DNA of 64,000 nt from Bog-473 sp963755375 (GCA_963755375.1 CAVWKG010000002.1:62001-126000), one strand, 5' to 3'. Counted from the first letter of the stretch, positions 9,848 to 19,018 are shown. Notes: generated from the letters alone by a model not told the origin. Numbers and translations are program-made.

Positions 9848-12079
9848 TTACTCAGTCGCCATTCCGACGATCGGTGCGTTCAACGGTTGACCACCATGTG
9901 AGCCGAGAAAACTCGCGTCCCCGTAGCTGAAGATGCCACCGTCCGAGGCCACCAGCCAATAGCCACCACCATCGGGTGCGGCTGCCATTCCGACGATCGG
10001 TGCGTTCAACGGTTGACCACCATGTGAGCCGAGAAAACTCGCGTCCCCGTAGCTGAAGATGCCACCGTCCGAGGCCACCAGCCAATAGCCACCACCATCG
10101 GGTGTGGCTCCCATGCCGACGATCGGCTTGTTCAGATGGATGGAACCCGCCGATCCCTCGAAGTTTGCGTCGCCGAAGGCGAAGATCCCGCCGTCGGAAG
10201 CCACCAGCCAGTAGCCCTTATCATCGGAGGTGGCTGCCATCCCGACGATCGGCTTGTTCAGATGGATGGAACCCGCCGATCCCTCGAAGTTTGCGTCGCC
10301 GAAGGCGAAGATCCCGCCGTCGGAAGCCACCAGCCAATAGCCCTTATTATCGGAGGTGGCTGCCATCCCGACAATAGGCGAGTTGAGCTGGAGGCTCCCG
10401 GTCGAGCCAAAGAATTCCGCGTCACCGTAACTAAAGATCCCTCCGTCGGAGGCCACGAGCCAGTAACCCTCGGAGTCCGGCGTCGTAGCCATGCCAACTA
10501 CGGGTCGGTTGAGGTGCGAGCTCCTCGAGCCAAAGAAGCTTGCCTTTCCGTAGCTGAAGATCCCACCGTCTGAGGCGACCTCGTAGTAGCCGCTTCCGCC
10601 GTTCGCACCTTGAATGCCGAAGGGCACAGCGTGGAGCGAGACGGTGTCTGCTGCCGGACATCCACCCGTGAAGGCGCAGCCGAAGTCGCCAGAGGTGAAG
10701 AGCGTCTCGCTCAGACCGTCGACGCCGATGAACTTCGAAACCAAGTTCGGGTCGTACCAGCCGAATCCGTTCGATTGATTGTAGAAACGTGTCCATGGGC
10801 CCCACGGCGTCGGCGATTGATAGAACGAAAGCGTGGTCGTGCGGGTTTCGTCAGCACCGTTGCAGTTCGAGTTCTGCAACTGAGAGGCGAACGGCCAGCA
10901 CTGATTGAAGGGGTAGTAGAAGCTGGTGAGCACGTAGCGCTGTAGACCCGGGATGTACTGCACGCTCGCCTGGCTCAATTGATTCGGCGCGGTGATCAGG
11001 AGCGTGGCCTGGTTCATGTTGCTCGTCCAGTTCCGAGAATCATTTCCGCTGCCACCAGAAAAACCATTGTTCTCGTAAAATTGCCAATCTGTCGGATCGA
11101 GAGAGCCGATTTCCGACTTCAGTACACGCCCGAGAATTTCGGAGCTCCCGTCGTAGGCAAAGCCGTCATTCGCCATGGCGTAGACGTAGGAGTCCCCGCC
11201 GTTACCGTCGGTCGCCGACGACGCGGCATCGTCTTGTCCGTAATTGATGAAGAAGATGTTGGCGAAGCGACTCCCTGGGAACATGGCGTTGTAATGTCCC
11301 GTCTCGGCGTTACAAGGCGGCGCTGCCCCCGTACTATCCGGTGTTGAAGTCCAAGTGGAAGTCCACGTTCGACCGTGATCGGTCGACTTGATGATGCTGG
11401 CATCCTCGGTGGCTTGGTAACCGCCCGGATATTGATTGGCGGAGTCACTTTGGCGTGAGACGACGAGATAGAGCGTACCGCTGACCGAAATGATGCCTCC
11501 GCTCTTCCACGTGTCATTGTCCGGGCAATCGGTCTGATCGCCTCGAGTACCGGGGAGGCCATAGCTGGTCATGCAGTTCGTGAAGGGAGAGGAAAGGTTA
11601 TCTGGATCGACGCCTTCCACCTCATTGACGACCAGATTGCTCCCACCACCCGGACAGTGACTCTGGAATGAGCCACCCTGACAGGTGATATCAAAGCCAG
11701 CACTGTCATCGGATGTGACGTAGATGTTCCCGTCATCAGCCCACGTGTTGTACCAAGTGTCACCGCCCGAGGGTGGATTTTGCTCGTTGCAGCCGCCGTA
11801 GACGAAGGGCGTACCGAGAGTTCCCCCTGTTATGTCGGCACGCGCTAGTGGTACGCCGAGTCCTGTCAGCATCGCCCATGACAAGCAACAAGCAACGACG
11901 ATCATTGTGAAGTGATGACGAGTTGCCGTTCGAATTGACGAACCCGACAGTGGCAGCAGTCGGGACATTCCGAATCTAGGCAAGTCACACGTGGATGGAG
12001 AACCTTCATCGCCTACACGAGAGGGGTCTTGCGCACGCATGGATCCTGCGTCCTTGTCAACACCCGGCGGGAGCGTCAT
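9848..12079 (-). CDS. Secreted protein: propeller-like N-terminal domain plus six YWLVASDGG repeats
   Basis: This protein of up to 743 residues is exported: a hydrophobic segment (TMIVVACCLSWAMLTGLG) precedes a likely signal-peptidase site at ARA-DITGG. The middle (about residues 85-490) resembles DUF4185/sialidase-like propellers ('DTWYNTWADDGNIYVTSDD', 'IIKSTDHGRTW', 'PTPWGPWTRFY'). The C-terminus carries six units of 42 residues of the form YWLVASDGGIFSYGDA...G(S)...LN.PIVGMA..D..G. The start is uncertain, since neither ATG 12077-12079 nor the internal ATG at 11966-11968 has a good ribosome-binding site. A second protein with the same repeat type is at 52-54 kb. Function is unknown; a surface or matrix role is inference. 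Confidence 0.8.
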   Translation of the reverse strand: MTLPPGVDKDAGSMRAQDPSRVGDEGSPSTCDLPRFGMSRLLPLSGSSIRTATRHHFTMIVVACCLSWAMLTGLGVPLARADITGGTLGTPFVYGGCNEQNPPSGGDTWYNTWADDGNIYVTSDDSAGFDITCQGGSFQSHCPGGGSNLVVNEVEGVDPDNLSSPFTNCMTSYGLPGTRGDQTDCPDNDTWKSGGIISVSGTLYLVVSRQSDSANQYPGGYQATEDASIIKSTDHGRTWTSTWTSTPDSTGAAPPCNAETGHYNAMFPGSRFANIFFINYGQDDAASSATDGNGGDSYVYAMANDGFAYDGSSEILGRVLKSEIGSLDPTDWQFYENNGFSGGSGNDSRNWTSNMNQATLLITAPNQLSQASVQYIPGLQRYVLTSFYYPFNQCWPFASQLQNSNCNGADETRTTTLSFYQSPTPWGPWTRFYNQSNGFGWYDPNLVSKFIGVDGLSETLFTSGDFGCAFTGGCPAADTVSLHAVPFGIQGANGGSGYYEVASDGGIFSYGKASFFGSRSSHLNRPVVGMATTPDSEGYWLVASDGGIFSYGDAEFFGSTGSLQLNSPIVGMAATSDNKGYWLVASDGGIFAFGDANFEGSAGSIHLNKPIVGMAATSDDKGYWLVASDGGIFAFGDANFEGSAGSIHLNKPIVGMGATPDGGGYWLVASDGGIFSYGDASFLGSHGGQPLNAPIVGMAAAPDGGGYWLVASDGGIFSYGDASFLGSHGGQPLNAPIVGMATE
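9860..10615 (-). repeat. Tandem 126-bp coding repeats (six units)
   Basis: Unit boundaries recur at 9860, 9986, 10112, 10238, 10364 and 10490, exactly 126 bp apart. Units 1 and 2 are almost identical at DNA level, as are units 3 and 4, while units 5 and 6 have diverged. This pattern indicates recent duplication or gene conversion of pairs within an older array. It encodes the C-terminal repeats of the secreted protein. Confidence 0.92.
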
Positions 12080-12708
12080 ACGTAAATGGGCCTAACATTT
12101 ACCGCCATCTAGGTCTCCGTGAGTGAGGAGAAATGCGAGTCAGAGCAAGGGTAGACGATGCAGTCACGCATCGCATCGGAAGAGCAGTGTGGAAGCCGCT
12201 GGCGTTGGGGTTCACTTCCTCATTTTCGGGCGAACTGCCTTGTTTTTGGGCGTGAATCTCAGTGATGGCCGCTCGCGCCACCAGACCAGTGCAAACATCG
12301 AAGGCCCGGCTTTCCTCACACCCAAGGTGCCAAGGTGGCGCGATCGAGTGCCAATGCGCGCCAGAAGGCGGCCCCAAGATGAGAGGGACCAGAGCGTGGA
12401 CCATGGGACCACCGATGGTGCCATGTGCAAAGAGTGATACCTCGAGGTCGTGGCACCGAGGCTGGCCAGGGTGACGCTCCCGGCTATGGCCCGGGTGACT
12501 GGTGCCAGCACATCGGCGGCCTCCAAATGGAGGCGGGTCGGGCGGTGCCGCATCCTCGGCATTCGAGAGCCCTTGGCTGAGTTGGTCGGGATTACTGCTG
12601 AAGTTGAGGTGAGCAGGTGGCTCAAATAGATGGGAAAACTTCACCCCTCGGGAGTGAACCGGCTCATCTGAGTAGGCCCCGCGTGCAACCATTGGCGACG
12701 TGGGGATT
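12080..12708. other. Gene-poor spacer
   Basis: This 629-bp stretch lies upstream of the secreted repeat protein. The longest open frame (12099-12737, minus) gives a low-complexity product rich in Pro, His and Arg with no recognisable domain. I regard it as chance. No repeats or RNA genes were recognised. Confidence 0.35.
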
Positions 12709-12831
12709 ATGAATATCGACGGCGCAATCATGATCACGTGTGATGACTGCGGCTACCAGTGGCGTTACCGCGGTTCGTCGTGGCGGACCCACTGCCGAGA
12801 GTGCAGGAAGAGGTGTTACATACCTGTCTGA
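12709..12831 (+). CDS. Small zinc-ribbon-like protein (40 residues)
   Basis: This short frame reads MNIDGAIMITCDDCGYQW and continues to an HCREC motif and a final cysteine. The CxxC...CxxC pattern, with aromatic and basic residues between, resembles minimal zinc ribbons found in short bacterial and archaeal proteins. The start ATG 12709-12711 follows GGGG. The second ATG (residue 8) would give a 33-residue form starting right at the ribbon. No partner gene is adjacent. It is too short for certainty, but the cysteine spacing is unlikely by chance. Confidence 0.42.
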   Translation: MNIDGAIMITCDDCGYQWRYRGSSWRTHCRECRKRCYIPV

Positions 12832-13439
12832 TCCGCCCGGACGTCGAAGTGCAGTACGAACACGGCCAGGCGGCCACCATCGCTTGGAGTGCCACCATCG
12901 CACTACCCCCAGGACCGATGACGGCACCACCGTTGGAGGCAATCCAGGAGAGAGTGCCATCACGCCCTTCCCGGCCCCGAGATCCGGGTTCCGCATTGCC
13001 TGTCTGGCAGCGGATAGGCGGTCGAGTGCCCCCGACACGGTCCCTCGGAGGTCCGATCGACGGTGGGTGCAGACACCAGGCCGGGGATGAGATTAAGGCT
13101 GGCGAGGCCGGCCGAACTCACGTAGGCCAGTGAGCCTGTCCAAATGGTCAGGGCACGGCCAGACCCGTCGCCAGCGATCGCAGCTGGGAAGAACGACCGA
13201 CCCCCCAATCCATATGGGTGAATCGGGACAGTCCTGCTGCAGCTAGACCAGCCGCCATCCGCCGCCGATCAGATTGGGCGCGTTGACCCTCGTATTCAGC
13301 GCCGTGTCGGCGTCGGGAAGACACGCCAGTGGACGCCGCCGTCGAGAACATGAACGAGCTTCTCGCTGGAAGGCGTCCCAATCCCCCGCGGTCTGTGGAA
13401 CGCCGCTACATCAGATTTGAGGATATAGCGGGCGCTTCA
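12832..13439. other. Gene-poor spacer
   Basis: No frame here shows a recognised family, signal peptide or convincing ribosome-binding site. Several overlapping open frames of 75-125 codons exist on both strands, as expected for high-GC DNA. Confidence 0.35.
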
Positions 13440-15152
13440 TCACCCTGGCTGGTTCTTTAAGGTCACGATGCGGGGCAGGCTTGTCGCCTGATCAGATGCA
13501 CGGTCATAGGCCACGCTTCGGACCCGGTAACTTCCGGCTGGCAGTGAGGTCGTATCCCACATGCCGAGCCATCCGTAGGCGGTGTTGATTGCATTCACAA
13601 TTTCCCGCGTGCCCGATGGTCCCAGAATCTCAAAGAAAACCTTTGCCACGCCGTAGTCGCCCTGTGCCGATGCGATGAGATCGACGACTCCTCTGTCATC
13701 GTTCTCGCCCGTGGCGAGCGTGGTTGTCAGCGAGCTGTGGCTGTAAGGGAGGCCCTCCCTGCCAAGATCTTCAACCGTCGATGAACTCCCGAACAAGGTC
13801 AGGTGGTTGTGCTGTGCGAACGCGACCAGACCTCGCGTCTGAGGGACGAGAAACCAAGGTCCCCTGACGACTCGTTCGACCATTTCGTCGGGGGCCGCCT
13901 TCATATTGGCAATGACTCGTGAAGCTTGGTGCTGCGAAGCCTGCAAGGAGCGTGCGCCGTCGAGACCATTGGTGGTACCTGGGATCAGCACCAGGCCGAC
14001 CGCGATACCAACGATAGTCGTGCTCGCCCACCACAAGAGCTCTCCACTGCGGCGGGAGCCAGACGTGGTCTTCACGCGACCGAGGATGAGAAGGTAGCAG
14101 CCCACGAGCGTGAAAAGGTCCAGCATTGTGTATCGGCCAGCACCCGCGTCTAGTCCTCCGGCGCTGCGTCCAAGGGTGATCGTCAAGGCAAAAAGAAGAC
14201 CGAAACAAATCAACCCGACACCCAGTGGCGCCGCCTCATCCCTCGGCTGCAGGACAGAAGAGCCAGCCAGCCACAGGGCCGTTCCGACGATCAGGATTCC
14301 CAGTAAGACCGCCGCGTCGCTGCCCTGCGAACCGAACACATTCCCCACGGAGAAAAAGAAAAAGCGCAGCTCGTGGATCGGGTCATGGAAGACGTTAATA
14401 TTATTAGCAGCCCCGAATTGTTGGGGGTTGTAGTTCACGAAGTAGAGACCAGTCGTGAGGGCCGCAATCCCCATCCACGCCAACCAGTAGGGAGGCGACC
14501 GGCGGCGAAGAAGCAGGACCACTAGCCCTGCTGGCCATATCAGCAGCCCTTGGAGGGACGAATAGCTGCCCACGACGCCCGCCGCTATTGCTAGGACGAA
14601 CACCAGACGACTCCATCTCGGATGGTCGCAAAGCACCAAGACGACGCTCAGCGCCAACAAAACCAGGTACCAAGCAAACTGAAATCCCCACAACGTGTTG
14701 TCGTAGCCGACGAAGGAGAGCATCACGATTGCCACGGGGAGGTAGAAGATCCACGGCATCGTTGGCGATCTCCGTCGGTGCCCGAGGATCAGCACAGCCA
14801 TCGCCCCAATGAGGGTGAGACCACTCAGGAACTCTTCGGTCTTGACATTGAAGTGGGTTACCTCCGCAAGGAGCAGAACCACCAAGTTGGGAAACAGGAT
14901 TCGGTTCTCGTTGTGTTGCGCCCACAGCGCGGACAGGGTGAGGTGACCCGAATATGCCTGCCGAATGAGGATCAGATCACTCCACTGGTCCACCCAGATT
15001 GTGTTTGAGCCGAAGGCGGCGATGAACCAGAAATAGGCAGCCGCCAGCGCCGCGAATCCGACTACGGCGACGAGACCAAACGGAATCGTGGACGGGCGAT
15101 GGCTCCCCAGTGTCGTCCGAGAGAGTGTCGTTCTTGACATAGACACACGCAT
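13440..15152 (-). CDS. Polytopic membrane protein, putative lipid-linked-sugar glycosyltransferase-like
   Basis: This is a 570-residue integral membrane protein with about ten hydrophobic helices between residues 25 and 400 and an extracytoplasmic C-terminal domain. Near the first external loop it has 'IWVDQWSDLILIRQAYSG' followed by 'LWAQHNENRILFPNLV'. The DQW...HNENR signature is shared by a family of uncharacterised membrane proteins whose topology resembles GT-C glycosyltransferases, where an acidic residue in the first loop is catalytic. That function is inference. It lies alone, 600 bp from its neighbours. Confidence 0.78.
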   Translation of the reverse strand: MRVSMSRTTLSRTTLGSHRPSTIPFGLVAVVGFAALAAAYFWFIAAFGSNTIWVDQWSDLILIRQAYSGHLTLSALWAQHNENRILFPNLVVLLLAEVTHFNVKTEEFLSGLTLIGAMAVLILGHRRRSPTMPWIFYLPVAIVMLSFVGYDNTLWGFQFAWYLVLLALSVVLVLCDHPRWSRLVFVLAIAAGVVGSYSSLQGLLIWPAGLVVLLLRRRSPPYWLAWMGIAALTTGLYFVNYNPQQFGAANNINVFHDPIHELRFFFFSVGNVFGSQGSDAAVLLGILIVGTALWLAGSSVLQPRDEAAPLGVGLICFGLLFALTITLGRSAGGLDAGAGRYTMLDLFTLVGCYLLILGRVKTTSGSRRSGELLWWASTTIVGIAVGLVLIPGTTNGLDGARSLQASQHQASRVIANMKAAPDEMVERVVRGPWFLVPQTRGLVAFAQHNHLTLFGSSSTVEDLGREGLPYSHSSLTTTLATGENDDRGVVDLIASAQGDYGVAKVFFEILGPSGTREIVNAINTAYGWLGMWDTTSLPAGSYRVRSVAYDRASDQATSLPRIVTLKNQPG

Positions 15153-15747
15153 TTATCGTGCCACCTATTGGAAGGTACCAGCACCAGGAGATCTCGTCTC
15201 TGGCTGCGCGGCAGTATGGAACTCCGGGCCGCCACCTCCGGAGCGCTCCACTATCCGCCAGACACAAAAGCGACCGCGACATATCTCCGGCGTCCGGGTT
15301 AGTGAACCGTCCGTCCGCCCGCTCCCCGCTGCGCCCCTCCCAAGGTTCCTCCCTCCGTCTCCGGTGCCCCTCGGTTCGCGGGTGGCGGTCCCGGTGCGGT
15401 GCGGCCCGGTGCGCGGCGGTTCGGCTGCCGGGGTGCGGTCGTGGCCCCTCTCTCCCACTGGCAAAATATAGGCGCTAGGGAGTAAGGGGCCCGAGGACGA
15501 GCGGAAGTCGGACGCCGGGCGGGGGTAGTTGCGGGGCTCGGGGTGGCACGGCTCCGTGTGAGCTGCTCGGCAGGCGAGCGGAAGGCGGACGGTGGGGACA
15601 TCTGGGGGCGCCCCGTACGAATCCTCTTTGAGTCAAGACCCCTATTTCCGATACCTCCAGGCGCGGCGAATCCATCCGCCATAGAAGGGCACGACGGCGT
15701 AGGGTTTCTCTGGGTTCGGGAGTGACTTCGCCGAAGAGCCGGTTGCT
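15153..15747. other. Spacer holding one copy of a GC-rich dispersed repeat
   Basis: No convincing gene was found. The stretch contains a C/T-rich track (15310-15360) followed by the GC-rich repeat at about 15358-15470. A minus-strand frame of 38-70 codons ending at 15642 ('KPYAVVPFYGGWIRRAW') is open but unsupported. Confidence 0.4.
15358..15470. repeat. GC-rich dispersed repeat, copy 1
   Basis: The core reads GGTGCCCCTCGG, then GGGTGGCGGTCCCGGTG, and ends GCGGTCGTGGCCCCTCTCTC. The same ordered blocks recur at about 54535-54603 and, more degenerately, at about 50383-50463. It has no coding assignment. Confidence 0.55.
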
Positions 15748-16011
15748 GTGAGCGTCATCGTCGTTGCTCGATGTTCGGTTTCTGATGTCCGCAAGGCTAC
15801 CGAGTGGACGAGGACCCACGCGGAGGTGCCCGAGGACATCACGTCGTATAGCAAGAGCTTGGGTCAAATAGGACACAGGGTCGTTACCGACGGCACAGAT
15901 CTGGTCGTGATTGACGAGTGGCCGGACGCAGACACGTTCAATACGTTCTTCGCTGGTGCCGCGAGAATGGGCGAGTTCCTCAGCGGCGCAGGCATCATCG
16001 GAGGACCATAG
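15748..16011 (+). CDS. Small ABM/dimeric alpha-beta barrel-like protein
   Basis: This 87-residue product (MSVIVVARCSVSDVRKATEW...) starts with GTG and has the length and beta-alpha-beta pattern of antibiotic-biosynthesis-monooxygenase or stress-responsive dimeric barrel proteins. It ends with 'VIDEWPDADTFNTFFAGAARMGEFL', which matches the usual 'W.s.eaf..f' ending of these domains. Such proteins range from small oxygenases to binding proteins, so no substrate is assigned. It is the first of the small single-gene units that fill the region to the right. Confidence 0.62.
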   Translation: MSVIVVARCSVSDVRKATEWTRTHAEVPEDITSYSKSLGQIGHRVVTDGTDLVVIDEWPDADTFNTFFAGAARMGEFLSGAGIIGGP

Positions 16012-16095
16012 GTGACGATCCTCGAAGCCCTGGACGTGCCTGGCACGTTCTGATTTCCTAGGCCTGGCGCCCCTACGTCCGACCGGACCGCCTGT

Positions 16096-16132
16096 CCCAT
16101 AACGCTGCCGGGTCAGTGGCGTTATGCCCGGA
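16096..16132 (+). repeat. Palindromic intergenic element (accessory family)
   Basis: Perfect 8-bp inverted arms CATAACGC (16098-16105) and GCGTTATG (16119-16126) enclose TGCCGGGTCAGTG. The left half 'CCCATAACGCTGCCGGG' is shared with copies near 17636 and 38284. It lies between a plus gene and a minus gene, 3' of both. Confidence 0.6.
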
Positions 16133-16160
16133 AGGAGGATTCCGGCGGCGTAGCCCGCGG

Positions 16161-16922
16161 CTATGAACCCAGGGTGGCAAGGACCTGACCGTGAAGACGA
16201 CCGTTAGTGACGAGGAGGGAGCCACTGTCAAAACGGGCTTGTCCCTGAATGTCGCTCGCAACGCCTCCGGCTTCCTCAATCAGGATCACAAAGGGTGCGT
16301 AGTCCCAGGGGCCGCCGCCGGAGTCGAGAGCGACGTCAGCTTCGCCGCTTGCAACCACGAGCATCGAGTGGCCGCCTTGGTAAGGATGCACCGTAGAGGA
16401 GTGGCGTGCCAATCGAACAAGCGGGTGACCCGGGGTGGCACGCTCGAGGTTGTGGCGGTAGTCGTCGCAAACGGTCGCCTCTGCGAGCCGGGTGACGGTG
16501 GACGCCTGCATCGGATCACCGTTCGCGAACGCCCCATCACCACGAACTGCCCAGTAGCGCCGCTCGGCGGCTGGATAGTCCACCACAGCGGTCGTGACCA
16601 CACCATCGACGACAAGGGAGATAAGCGTGCTCCAATGGAGACTGCCTTCGATGTAGATACTGGTCCCTTCAATCGGGTCCAGATACCAGCAACGGCCACT
16701 ACCGGGTTCTCCGCCGAACTCTTCGCCCACGACCCGATCAGATGGGTGGTACCTGGCAAGCGCATTGCGTAGAACGCCCTCGACCGTCCGGTCCACCTCG
16801 GTGACGGGACTGCCGTCAGCCTTGGTCTCGACTCTCAACTCGGCGCGTCTGAACGTCTTCATGCTGAGGTCGGCAGCGAGGTCCGCCAGCTCAAGCGCGA
16901 AGGACAGATCGCTGTTAGCCAC
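16161..16922 (-). CDS. Inositol-monophosphatase-family phosphatase
   Basis: This 253-residue protein belongs to the lithium-sensitive, metal-dependent phosphatase superfamily (inositol-phosphate, histidinol-phosphate and fructose-bisphosphate phosphatases). Seen motifs are 'GEEFG' (metal-binding Glu), 'WYLDPIEGTSIYI' and the C-terminal 'GGPWDYAPFVILIEEAGG'. In the canonical motif (DPIDGT) the second acidic position is Asp; here it is Glu, a conservative change at a metal ligand. Histidinol-phosphate phosphatase activity is possible, but the context gives no support. ATG 16920-16922 gives the family's normal length. Confidence 0.86.
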   Translation of the reverse strand: MANSDLSFALELADLAADLSMKTFRRAELRVETKADGSPVTEVDRTVEGVLRNALARYHPSDRVVGEEFGGEPGSGRCWYLDPIEGTSIYIEGSLHWSTLISLVVDGVVTTAVVDYPAAERRYWAVRGDGAFANGDPMQASTVTRLAEATVCDDYRHNLERATPGHPLVRLARHSSTVHPYQGGHSMLVVASGEADVALDSGGGPWDYAPFVILIEEAGGVASDIQGQARFDSGSLLVTNGRLHGQVLATLGS

Positions 16923-16989
16923 AGCACCATCATGCCCTCACGTCGCAGTTAAGTGCTCAGAAGATTGGGCCGGATACAGCTAGGCACCC

Positions 16990-17040
16990 CTGCCCCCGAA
17001 CGCATCGGGTAGGGGGGGTCACAGTCCGGCACGTGAGGGA
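16990..17040 (+). repeat. Palindromic intergenic element
   Basis: The left half CTGCCCCCGAACGCATCGGG is nearly the same as the copy at 37906 (CTGCCCCCGAACACCGG). The right half is CAGTCCGGCACGTGAGGGA. The next gene starts only 12 bp beyond. Confidence 0.5.
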
Positions 17041-17051
17041 TACTGACCGCG

Positions 17052-17615
17052 ATGAGTGAAGCCCCGTTGGCGCTAGGACACCGCGTCATCGTCACCGGGC
17101 TGGCAGGGTCCGGGAAGAGCACGTTCTCGCTCGCGCTCGCTGCCAAGGCGGGCTTGCCGGTTATTCATCTCGACCTCCACTTCTGGAAGCCGGGCTGGGT
17201 CGCACCGTCCGAGACCGAGTGGCGAGAGAAGCAATGTGACGTGCTCGCCGGCGACGCCTGGATCGCCGACGGCAATTACGACGAGACACTCGATCTCAGG
17301 CTCGAACGGGCGGATACCGTTGTGTTTCTCGACATGCCCTGGTGGCTTTGCGCGGGACGGGCGTTCCTGCGCGGATTCCGAATGCCGGCCGAGTTGCCCG
17401 AAGGGTGCGACTATTCGGCCTGGCTGCGGTTGCGGGACGAGTGGCGTTTGGCCGTCCGCATCTGGCGGAAACGCCGCTCAGAACCGGAGCGCGAACACGA
17501 GATTATTTCGCAGCATGGCCAGCACGTGGCCCTTCACGTACTCAGATCCAAGCGGGCGGTCATGGACTTTCTCGACGGTCTGGACGCGGACCGCATGGAA
17601 GCCGACGACGGTTGA
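17052..17615 (+). CDS. P-loop nucleoside/nucleotide kinase-like protein (FlaR/topology-modulation type)
   Basis: This 187-residue P-loop protein has Walker A 'GLAGSGKST' (about residues 15-23), followed by 'PVIHLDLHFWKPGWV', the motif typical of adenylate-kinase-related proteins annotated as DNA topology modulation protein FlaR. It then has 'WIADGNYDETLDLRLERADTVVFLDMP' as the Walker-B-like strand and a lid rich in Arg/Glu. It probably phosphorylates a small substrate; the topology name has weak biochemical support. ATG 17052 lies right after a palindromic element and leaves no space for a normal promoter. Confidence 0.8.
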   Translation: MSEAPLALGHRVIVTGLAGSGKSTFSLALAAKAGLPVIHLDLHFWKPGWVAPSETEWREKQCDVLAGDAWIADGNYDETLDLRLERADTVVFLDMPWWLCAGRAFLRGFRMPAELPEGCDYSAWLRLRDEWRLAVRIWRKRRSEPEREHEIISQHGQHVALHVLRSKRAVMDFLDGLDADRMEADDG

Positions 17616-17633
17616 TCGGGCGCCGAGTGACTA

Positions 17634-17658
17634 GCCCTAACGCTGCCGGGACATGGCC
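17634..17658 (+). repeat. Palindromic intergenic element, left half
   Basis: GCCCTAACGCTGCCGGGACA lies 20 bp after the stop of the P-loop gene and 14 bp before the next start. It shares TAACGCTGCCGGG with the copy at 16096. Confidence 0.5.
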
Positions 17659-17671
17659 TACGCTTTCGCTC

Positions 17672-18160
17672 ATGGCTGTGGAGTGCGCATGCTGCTCGAT
17701 GTCGGTCGATTGGTGGGTCAGGCTGCGATCACATCCCGACCTACCGATCTGCCATACCTGTCTAGACGGGCTCAATGGACAGCGAAACGGCCAGCTCCAG
17801 CTCATATCGGGTGCGTGGCTGGTGGCCGGTTTTGAGCCGGTCTTCAAGGTCACTGATGTGTCCTGCTCCGTTGCCTGGTTCAGCCGTGCGGGATTTGATG
17901 TGTCGTTCCACGACGACACCTACGGGTTCGCGCACCGAGACAGAGACCTCACGATTCACCTTGCCCAAACAACGGAGGATGAAGCAGCTGGTCATGGAGT
18001 TCTCTACATGCACTGTCAAGACGCCGACCGAGTTGCCGAAGAGTGGAGTCAAGCCGGAATCGACGTCGTCGGCCCACACGACGAGGACTACGGCAAGCGA
18101 GAGGGTCTCGTCAGTGATCCCGACGGTAACGTGATTCGCTTCGGTAGCCCCATTCGCTGA
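17672..18160 (+). CDS. VOC-family protein with N-terminal zinc ribbon
   Basis: This 162-residue protein joins two parts. The N-terminal 45 residues hold CACC and CHTC pairs, a probable zinc-binding treble-clef-like module. The rest is a vicinal-oxygen-chelate (glyoxalase/bleomycin-resistance) domain: 'WLVAGFEPVFKVTDV', 'YGFAHRDRDLTIHL' and 'SDPDGNVIRFGSP'. Proteins of this exact architecture are widespread in bacteria, often annotated as bleomycin resistance protein; the ligand is unknown. The start ATG 17672 (MAVECACC) is supported by the family's N-terminus, although the frame is open further upstream. Confidence 0.85.
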   Translation: MAVECACCSMSVDWWVRLRSHPDLPICHTCLDGLNGQRNGQLQLISGAWLVAGFEPVFKVTDVSCSVAWFSRAGFDVSFHDDTYGFAHRDRDLTIHLAQTTEDEAAGHGVLYMHCQDADRVAEEWSQAGIDVVGPHDEDYGKREGLVSDPDGNVIRFGSPIR

Positions 18161-18192
18161 GCGCTGCCGGACGCCCTGGCCCGGTCCGGGTC
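18159..18192 (+). repeat. Palindromic intergenic element, degenerate
   Basis: GAGCGCTGCCGGACGCCCTG overlaps the stop of the VOC gene and shares GCTGCCGG with the other copies. The right half is not clear. Confidence 0.35.
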
Positions 18193-18406
18193 TAGGGCGG
18201 ATCGGGTGAGTTCCGAACGGCGGTTATGGGTGCGTCATAGGGGGACGAGTGCTTGCCGACCGCTAAGTGCCACTGACCGACACTTCGAACACGTTCCGCT
18301 AACGACCGCAGATTGCGACTCCGCTTCGGGTGCAGCTCAACCGGAACATATAAGTGGCATCGGTCACCAGGTAATGTTGATCATAACGCGACCTGAAGAG
18401 GCGCCA

Positions 18407-19018
18407 ATGCAAGATATGAACTCCTCCTACCCGGCGACATTCAGCTTCGACGCCCCGGAGAAGGTCGCCAACTGGCGACCAATCGTCAATTGGCTGCTTG
18501 CCATCCCGCATTTCGTGATCCTGTACGGATTGCGAATCCTTGCCGAGGTAGTCGGCGTCATTTCTTGGTTCGTGGTCCTCTTCACAGGCGAACTCCCGGA
18601 GAGCTTCGCCAACATCCAAGCGATGTATATGCGATATGAACTCCGTACGTACACGTTCTTCCTCTTCATGTGCGAGGAGTATCCGCCCTTCGCCTTCGTA
18701 ATGACGCCGACGGACAATGGTGAGGACCCCCGCGTGCGGGTCGAGTTCCAGCCTCAGCTGGCTGATCGAAACCGCCTCACCGTAGGATTCCGGATCATCC
18801 TCGTTATCCCGCAAGTGATCGCACTGTTTGTGCTGGATATCGCCACGACGGTCGTGACCGTGATCGCTTTCTTCGTTGTGCTCTTCACTGGCCGGTGGCC
18901 CGAAGGAATGCGAACTTTCGTCCTCAACGTCATGCGTTGGTATCTGCGTGTTCAGACCTACTATTTGCTACTCACGGACGAATATCCGCCATTTGAACTC
19001 GAACCACAGGCACCGTAG
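18407..19018 (+). CDS. DUF4389 membrane protein
   Basis: This 203-residue membrane protein is made of two homologous halves. Each has the pattern R-x-L-x(2)-x-x-I-P-x-x(2)-hydrophobic, then 'vvlFTGxxPE', a short loop and 'WxLRvxxYxxLxxDEYPPF'. The two copies are around 'LPESFANIQAMYMRYELRTY' and 'WPEGMRTFVLNVMRWYLRVQ'. This is the DUF4389 signature, with about four membrane helices. Function is unknown. ATG 18407 is chosen because AAGAGG stands 7 bp upstream. Confidence 0.85.
   Translation: MQDMNSSYPATFSFDAPEKVANWRPIVNWLLAIPHFVILYGLRILAEVVGVISWFVVLFTGELPESFANIQAMYMRYELRTYTFFLFMCEEYPPFAFVMTPTDNGEDPRVRVEFQPQLADRNRLTVGFRIILVIPQVIALFVLDIATTVVTVIAFFVVLFTGRWPEGMRTFVLNVMRWYLRVQTYYLLLTDEYPPFELEPQAP

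Noticed and set aside
12099..12737. 212-codon minus-strand frame
   Set aside because: Pro/His/Arg-rich product without start signal, domain or coding-like pattern.
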